A DNA stretch of 64,000 nt, from positions 1,195,501-1,259,500 of the forward strand of contig OY986972.1 of NCBI GenBank assembly GCA_963920575.1. Reading direction: 5' to 3'. This DNA comes from Narthecium ossifragum (taxonomy: Eukaryota > Streptophyta > Magnoliopsida > Dioscoreales > Nartheciaceae). The notes under the pieces are model-generated. The model saw only the letters and a list, made by a program, of their open reading frames with translations. It searched no databases and was not told where the DNA came from. This document shows, one piece after another, positions 57,566-64,000 of the stretch (positions are counted from its first letter, which is position 1; each line of letters begins with the position of its first letter). The translations under genes were made by a program, and so were the position numbers.

Positions 57566-58552
57566 AAAATATGATGCTTGTGATTACCAAAATTGCTACC
57601 TAAAAGACGCGCAGAAGCCGCATCTAATTAAGTTTAGAGTCAAATTAAAGAGATCGAGGCGGGGATCTCATCGACCACACAAAAAGACTGTATGGTTCTC
57701 TCCGGCGCGCCCCAGACGTAACCAAATTAGCCGTGTTACATGATACATCACTTGACGCTGCTCGGTTGCAGTGCATCAAAAATGCTAATCAGATGCTAGA
57801 CGATCAAAATTAAGCTACCTAAATTAACATTTCTTAACTGAGTCAAACTCAAAGCTTAATTTTGCTCTAGATAGAAAAGTTAGCTATTCCCCGGGAAACT
57901 CATGTATATCCCAGTCTCCGAGCCTCTGAATCGTATATATATGTACACCTGTTGCCCATGCAAGATTATTGAAGCAACCAGCCGTTGAAATCCAAAGCCA
58001 CTTAACTAAAGAATATACCTCGCTGCCAATTACAGGCTAGATCTCTCAACGTTCACATGACCACCATGCTCAAAGTCAACCTTTTCAGTTCTTGAAGCAA
58101 GGTCAACCTTTTCAGCTCTTGAAGCAAGGTCCACGCTTTTGATCGACTAAATATCACAACCACAGATCGTGCATGATAATGCCCGTCCCCATGAGCTAGT
58201 GCATCGATCCAGAAGCCTAGCTAACACAATTCCTTTTGTTTGATTACTCTCCTTCGTTTTAACGTCTTCTCTATAATCAAATAAAGAAGAAGGATTTGAT
58301 GAGTTTTGTTATCCTCGTACCATCACTTCACAAGACTCGTATCATCATATTAATGGTTTAGATTTGTTTCAATCTCGTTCCGCAGTCCAGATCATTAATA
58401 AAATTCTGACCGGGATTCAGATATTAAAGCCCGGAGTGAAACAAAACTTGGTTTTGATCTCCTCAAGCAATGTATATGAAGCATGAACCTACCATATATG
58501 TATACTTAGGTAAGGCATGCAGTAGCTAAACCCTAAGAAGGTCTTCTCCAAA
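57566..58552 (+). other. Intergenic region and upstream of the GT61 gene
   Basis: No gene recognised. tcaacc(t)ttttcag(t/c)tcttgaagcaagg occurs twice at about 58076 and 58106, a 30 bp tandem repeat. The last few hundred bases are the presumed promoter of the glycosyltransferase; no confident TATA box. Confidence 0.4.
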
Positions 58553-59972
58553 ATGGACATCATGAGCCCCAAGACGAAGCCATTCAAGAAGAAGCCATTC
58601 ATCGAAGGCTTCAAATTCTCTGAAAGTGTCTATGTGGTCTCCCCTTCCTCGTGCGCCCTCTTCCCCTTTCGAGCTCTTGGCGCTCGGAGTAGAGCCGCCG
58701 CCGCCGCCACCAACCTCTCCTTCCTCCCGTTGAAGGACCTCCGGTTTGCCGACACGGCCAAGGTCGGTCATACTTGGTTCATGAGCTCCCTGAACGACAC
58801 TCATGAGGCCGGCGAGGCCGAGCACCTGTTCTTCCCCTCTGAGGCCTCCGACGGCCGCCTCCTTTGCCTTCTCGGCAACGACACCCAAGACGGCACCAAG
58901 AACTCTTATGCACTGGCACGCCCGACGGCGATACCCAACGACGCAAAGCTCCTGGAAGGGCTAACGTTCATCTCCGACATGTACTACGTCTACGACAATC
59001 TCTTTCACGGTCTATCAGCCATGACGCCGTTCGTTGCATGGTACCGGACGAAGGGCTGCGTCAAGCCGGCGAGGTGGATTCTCTACCACAAAGGGGAGGT
59101 CCGAACCCGGATTAGCCCATGGGTCCGGAGCATCGTGGAAGCAGTCTTCGGCGAAGTAAAGACCGAAGCTTTCCAAGGATGGACCGGGCCGAGATGCTTC
59201 GAGAAGGCGGTGGTGTTCAGGCACACCGACGCGGGGTTGTCGCCGGAAAACACGAACATGGCCATGGACATGATGAGGTGCAAGTCCAGAGCTCACTGCA
59301 AGATCAGCAGAGATGTTGAGGACAAGAAGCAGAAGGCCATAGGGCTAACGTTGCTCCTCCGGACGGGGTCGAGGTCGTTCAAGGACGAGCCCGCCGTGGT
59401 AAAAATCTTCGACCAAGAGTGCAAGAAGGTCGACGGATGCCGGCTGGCCGTCGCCCGGCCGGACAATCTCACCTTCTGCGATCAGGTTGGTTTCTAGCTT
59501 GCAAACCATATCGGTCTGTGAATTACTCATTAATCTTATGCTTAATTAACTATTACGTTAATTGTTGATGTAGGTGAAGTTGATGAGCAAGACTGATATC
59601 CTCGTCTCTGCCCACGGAGCTCAGGTGACGAACCTGATCTTCATGGACAAGAACAGCAGTGTGATGGAGTTCTTCCCCAAGGGATGGCTGGAGACGGCCT
59701 GAGTGGGGCAGTTCGTCTTCCGGTGGATCGCGGCTGGTTCCCAGATCAGGTACCAGGGGGCGTGGAATGATCCGGTCGGCGAGCCGTGCCCGGACTCGAA
59801 TGACAAGGACGGGTGCTTCACCTTCTACAAGGACGGCCAGCTCGGGCACGACGAGGCCTACTTCGGCAACTGGACAGCTGCTGTGCTCAAGGAAATGAGA
59901 GATTACAAGGATAGTGAGGTATTCAAGGTCCAGCAACAACAACTCACGTCAAACTCCTGTGCATGTGGATAG
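58553..59972 (+). pseudogene. GT61-family glycosyltransferase with one in-frame stop
   Basis: Two exons, 58553-59485 (311 codons) and 59574-59972 (133 codons with stop), joined in phase 0 (GATCAG|GTTGGT ... TGTAG|GTGAAG). GT61 enzymes work in the Golgi and transfer xylose, arabinose or GlcNAc. Family signs: FISDMYYVYDNLFHGLSAM, LLLRTGSRSF, the conserved VSAHGAQVTNLIFM block and VMEFFPKGW. The wording is nearest the plant EOGT-like (EGF-domain O-GlcNAc transferase-like) clade, by memory only. An in-frame TGA at 59700-59702 (LETA*VGQF, where Gly is expected) removes the last 90 residues. No N-terminal membrane anchor is visible, unlike most GT61 proteins, so an upstream exon may exist. A single substitution suggests recent loss, or a sequencing error. 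Confidence 0.8.
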
Positions 59973-61470
59973 CCACCCCAGCAGCCAAGAGCCAAGCTGT
60001 GTGGTCGATCATCTGTTGATCATCATAATTATATATCTACACCATAGGTCCATAGGAAAAAAAAGAAGAAAATTCAAGTAAGTGAGAGGAGCTCCATATT
60101 AATTACCTCCAGTGGCGTACGCCATAGGAACTGTGCAATATCACTAGCTTGTTGCCTCGATCAACAAAAAATAAAAGATTTGAGCTTTTTCTCTTTAATT
60201 ACTTCGAAAGCCACGTACACTTCCATCACGAAATTAATCCTCATTTAATTCCTGTGGTTTTCTGATATAAATCTGGTAAAAAAAATCACCTTTCCAAGGA
60301 AACCATCCTACCAGATCGACTGCAGCAAAGTATGGAAAGGTGTCTATAGCTATTATTGGCAGCTATTTTGTGTGGCATTAGTTACCAAAACATTGGGGGT
60401 TTTGTCTATATGCATTTTCAAAAGGTGATATTTGTTTCGGTACTCCTATGAATTTTAAAATTATCCAAGTACCTTTCTTTATCTCAATATCCTTCGGATC
60501 GATTTTGACCATGTAAATTTTTATAATTTAGAGTTGCTTAATGTTTTTTATGTCAATATTGAGAAACAAACATGGCTCAAAATTAGATTATATTAATATA
60601 AATTCATCATCATTCATTGGTTTAAGCTTTTGGATTGAATGATTAGAGTTTTATCATAGTATCATACCGGGGTCTTAACTTCAAACCACGTGTCATGCAT
60701 TTCCGTTGTCGTTTTTATAATTAATTATTCACGTGTGATGTGAGGACTCTTAGTCGATCACCACTTCTCTCATTAAGAAAAAAGATTTGTGTGCATGGCA
60801 TTTCAACCATGTACATTACACATGGTTGACGTGGTCATGTATTATTGGCTTATGTGATGGGGGCCAGTGAATGTGAGTAGATCTGGACCGTTGAATGTGA
60901 CCATGTACAATGCACATGCTTAGGTGACATGCTCCCCAATCACTTCTCTTTAATTAATTATTCACGTGTGATGTGAGGACTCTTTAGCAACTAGGAGTAC
61001 AGAGACAGCTTTGACGAATTCTAATGTGAGGACTCTTAGTAGCCGCTTCTTTAATTAAGTGAGAACTCTTATCGCAATTGGGAGTACAGAGACAGACAGC
61101 TTTGACGAATTCTAAAGCACAAGACCAAGCTCTAGTGCTTGTGGAAGGTTGCTTGGTATATAACGATCAATCAGGTCTATCTTTTTAATCCGTACAAAAT
61201 ATTGTTTGACTAGATCTCCCCTTACTGAACATCGCGGTGCATTCCGTATTTGCTTTTTTTTTTTTTTTTTTTTGCAAAATACCCCTAACTCGTAGCTATA
61301 TTCCAGAAACTGCCCACATTATTGGTATCATTGACATTTTGCCCTCTCTCTTATTGGTTTTAAGTACAAAAAAGCTCACAAAAATCGCGAAGCAATTTTT
61401 TCATCCAACAAAAAGAGACTTTATAAACATATTCCGCTTGAAAAATACCCCTATTGCAATCTTAAAGGCA
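59973..61470. other. Intergenic sequence with local repeats
   Basis: No gene recognised. aattaattattcacgtgtgatgtgaggactctt occurs near 60717 and 60953, and ggagtacagagacag...ctttgacgaattcta near 60993 and 61080. A T run lies at 61255-61273. About 60790-60930 has catgtaca/acatgg words around a possible small palindrome. Confidence 0.45.
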
Positions 61471-61485
61471 ACTTAATCTTAATGA

Positions 61486-63876
61486 CCTCATCCAAGCACC
61501 CTGCGGCTCGACTTCATCCATCTCATCCAAGGTTTCTTCCGATCTGCAAAACTGCCCCCCCCCCCCCCCCCTCACTGGAACGAAACCTTCGTCTCCCTCA
61601 TCCCGAAGGTCACCAACCCGAGACGTATCAAAGACTACCGACCCATCAGCCTTTGCAACGTAAGGTACAAAATTATCTGCACCATCCACGCCAACCGCCT
61701 TCGAAGCATCATTGGTCACCTCATCGACCCAAAACAGTCCGCTTTTGTCCCTCAACGAAGCATCTTCGACAACGTGTCTGCCGCCCAAGAACTCCTCCAC
61801 TCTCTCCACCGGGCACCAAAATCCAGAGCACTCATGGCGGTAAAGGTTGATCTCCAGTCAGCCTACGACACCGTCAACTGGCCCTTTCTCCTCCGGGTCA
61901 TGGAACGGATGAACTTCCCTAAACGATGGCGCAACTGGATCTCCGAGTGCATCTCCTCAACAAACTTTGCGTTGATCGTCAACGGGAGGATATCCGGCCA
62001 CTTCTCCTCCACCAGGGGCCTCCGCCAAGGAGACCTCATCTCACAATATCTATTCTTATTGGTGCAGGAAGTACTTTCGAGACTACTCAAATCGAAGCTC
62101 AAAGGGGTCAAGTTCCATGGCGACCGCACCATCTACTCACACCTCCTCTACGCCGACGACTGCATATTGGTGACCAAAGCCTCAGCGGACGAAGCACACA
62201 AGATCATGGCAGTCCTTGAAGATTTCTTCCTCCTATCCGGCCTGAAGATCAATCAGTCCAAGTCCCACGTGCGCTTCTCTCCAAGCGTCAACACCACTAG
62301 GTGTCTGAGCATATGCCGTGCGTTGCGCATCACCGAAGCCCAGTACGTTTTAGATTACCTCAGTTTCATTTGCCAGACTTTTCTGTGGAACGAGAAGAAA
62401 GCTGGACGGGTAGCTTGGGAGGTCGTTTGCTCCCTTGTTGAAGCTGGAGGACTTGGATTGCGCCGCCTCGATATTTGGTAGGATGCACTCCGCCTCAGAC
62501 GCGCATCCAGTCTCTTCCTCACCCCGGACTCCCTGTGGGCCAACATCACAAGATCCAAGTCCCGATGGACTGGCAACCTCCCTACCAGAAACACCCCGAG
62601 TTGCTGCTCCGGTCATTGGCGTCGCACCTACAAGGCTGCGAGGAAGCTCTGAGATGGCTTGACATGGATACCCGCTGTACATGGACAGGTCAGTGCTCTC
62701 TATGATCGATGGATCTCTGATCTCCCATTATCCATCTCTCCCTCCCTGTTCTCATGCGACATCCCCACCGACCTCCGAGTAGCAGATTTGCTCAACGATT
62801 CCGGGGCATGGCATGAGGATCTTCTGCGCACATACTTCCACCCGGAGCTGGTTGTTGTCATCCGAAACAGCTAGACTCATGGAGGGACCGTTGACAAACC
62901 AGTTTGGCCTTTCGCAGCAAATGGCTTGATCTCCACGACCTCCATCCACCTTTGGCTCGTCAACGACCGCAGACCTACGTGGAATGGCGAGGACCAAACT
63001 GCAAGATGGTTGAACCTCTGGAAAGCACCAGTCGGCCCACGCATCAAATTCTTCCTCTGGCGCTTTTTCCACAAGAAGATCCCCACCTCCGAATTCATGT
63101 TCTCCATCGACTGCACAACAACCCCCCTTTGTGTTCGATGCAAAGCTGACGTTGAATCTATGGATCACCTGTTCTTCACCTGCCAACACTCCAAGGATGT
63201 CTCAACCATCATCTTCCGCGACCACCAATGACCTTCCACTTTCGATGAGTGCTGGAACACCATCTCCTCCTCCTCAAGAACTGTTTTCGCGGGGATGAAA
63301 ACTTGGCTTGGGTATACCCTTTGGTGGCTTTGGAAGAACAGAAATGAAGCCATGTTTGCTGACCAAGCCCTCCCTGCAGACAAGCTTGCCAGACTCATAT
63401 CCAGGCAAGTCAAGGAGTATTCCATAACTTTCATCCCGGCCAGGATCCCGCCTATTTCCGGCACCTCAGACCCCTCCCCCGTTCTCCGCACGGACGCCGC
63501 CGTCCGCGGAGGAGCCGCCGGACTCACGGCAATCCTCTTCCCTGACGGGTGCCAGCCTACGTGGTGTTGGTCAGCCAGAGCCACCACCACCTCTGTTGTC
63601 GAAGCAGAGTTACTGGCAATGCAGGGTGGGCTATCCGAAGCTAAGCGTAGAGGGTTACACAACGTGATTCTCGAATCCGACTCCCTACTTGGCATTGGTT
63701 TTGCATCGGGGCGACTGCCCTGGCCGCGGGAACTAATTAACACCTTGTCTCCTCTTTGGAGATTAGCTTCCCAGTTTAGCAAACTTCTTTTTGTCCATGT
63801 TCCACACGAGTTTAACTCACAGGCGGACGCCCTCGCTAGAGCTGTTTGGGCGAACCCTTGGGTACCTCAATTCTGA
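61486..63876 (+). pseudogene. LINE ORF2 C-terminal half, broken
   Basis: The RT part carries DYRPISLCNV, VKVDLQSAYDTVNW, GLRQGDLISQYLF and YADD at 62149-62160. A run of 17 C (61555-61571) replaces the expected coding sequence and shifts the frame. About 230 bp is missing near 62345-62365 compared with the other LINEs (the YLGVPL to CRDFLW stretch). Stops and shifts follow at about 62480 and 63230. zf-RVT (CVRCKADVESMDHLFFTC) and an RNase H domain (RTDAAVRGGAAGL, VEAELLAMQ, LESDSLLG, QADALARA) close the frame at TGA 63874-63876. Confidence 0.88.
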
Positions 63877-63985
63877 GTGACCCGCCCAGCTCCTCGGCTT
63901 CCTCTCTACCTTTGATTTTGCATCTTTTCTTTTTTTCACTTTGGTTCACCAGCCCCCGGGCTCAACTAATCAAAAAAAAAAAAAA
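61486..63985 (+). mobile_element. 5'-truncated LINE with 15 bp target duplication
   Basis: 2500 bp from within the reverse transcriptase to poly(A) at about 63972-63985. The duplication acttaatcttaatga lies at 61471-61485 and 63986-64000, the second copy ending exactly at the window edge. Hairpin AGCCCCCGGGCT at 63951-63962. Confidence 0.94.
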
Positions 63986-64000
63986 ACTTAATCTTAATGA

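Noticed and set aside
59015..59942. Minus-strand frames across the GT61 exons
   Set aside because: Shadows of the plus-strand coding sequence; no domain.
1..64000. tRNA, rRNA genes and CRISPR arrays
   Set aside because: None recognised by eye. The tandem repeats present lack CRISPR spacing and the sequence is plant nuclear DNA.

Overview
This is nuclear DNA from a flowering plant. The evidence is CC-NB-ARC-LRR resistance-gene homologues, receptor-like kinases, a GT61 glycosyltransferase, L1-type LINEs carrying an RNase H domain, and CACTA, hAT, Helitron and LTR elements with plant-type termini. All recognisable NLRs are non-TIR, and the LINE RNase H and GC-rich NLR first exon fit a monocot or magnoliid, but the species cannot be named from this sequence. 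There is no sign of bacterial DNA.

Layout: 1-4334 is a LINE whose 5' end lies outside the window. 4754-7601 is a broken NLR (NLR1) fused in frame to the 3' exons of a DS12/ACR11-like ACT-domain gene. 7495-13447 and 13448-17385 are two copies of a tandem duplication. Each starts just before the last ACT exon and ends after a receptor-like kinase gene (RLK-A, RLK-B), both intact. Copy A has since gained a 1.08 kb fold-back DNA element and a 956 bp solo LTR, and copy B preserves both empty sites. 17.6-18.8 kb is a C-rich minisatellite followed by an AT-rich repeat.

19352-30324 is a second NLR (NLR2), paralogous to NLR1. It would encode 1104 residues, but an 805 bp hAT element and a 6745 bp CACTA element interrupt its coding exon, and a LINE fragment sits in its 5' leader. 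All three have clean target-site duplications, and removing them restores a continuous frame. The CACTA carries the 3' exons of a Transposase_24 (TNPA-like) gene and has itself been hit by a LINE fragment and two MITE-like elements.

30.3-38.5 kb holds NLR 3'-flank duplications, a 772 bp solo LTR, minus-strand exons resembling a fray2-type STE20 kinase, and a 5'-truncated LINE. 38.56-43.09 kb is a probable TIR element that contains a 373 bp Helitron and a 2695 bp solo LTR. 43.1-46.4 kb is C-rich DNA plus a 1.9 kb satellite-like array of a TAGTTACTTTTCAATATT unit. 47379-48347 (minus) is an intact polytopic membrane-protein gene. 49.2-51.4 kb contains two hAT elements with perfect 8 bp duplications. 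52765-57550 is a nearly full-length LINE with a 15 bp duplication. 58553-59972 is a GT61 glycosyltransferase with one in-frame stop. 61486-63985 is a LINE with a 15 bp duplication that ends exactly at the window edge.

Host genes that look translatable are the two RLKs and the membrane-protein gene. The NLRs, the ACT gene copy and the GT61 gene are broken. Most of the remaining sequence is nested transposable elements, many dated relative to one another by empty sites and nesting. All six complete or 3'-complete LINE tails share a small hairpin just before the poly(A), with paired base changes in the stem.
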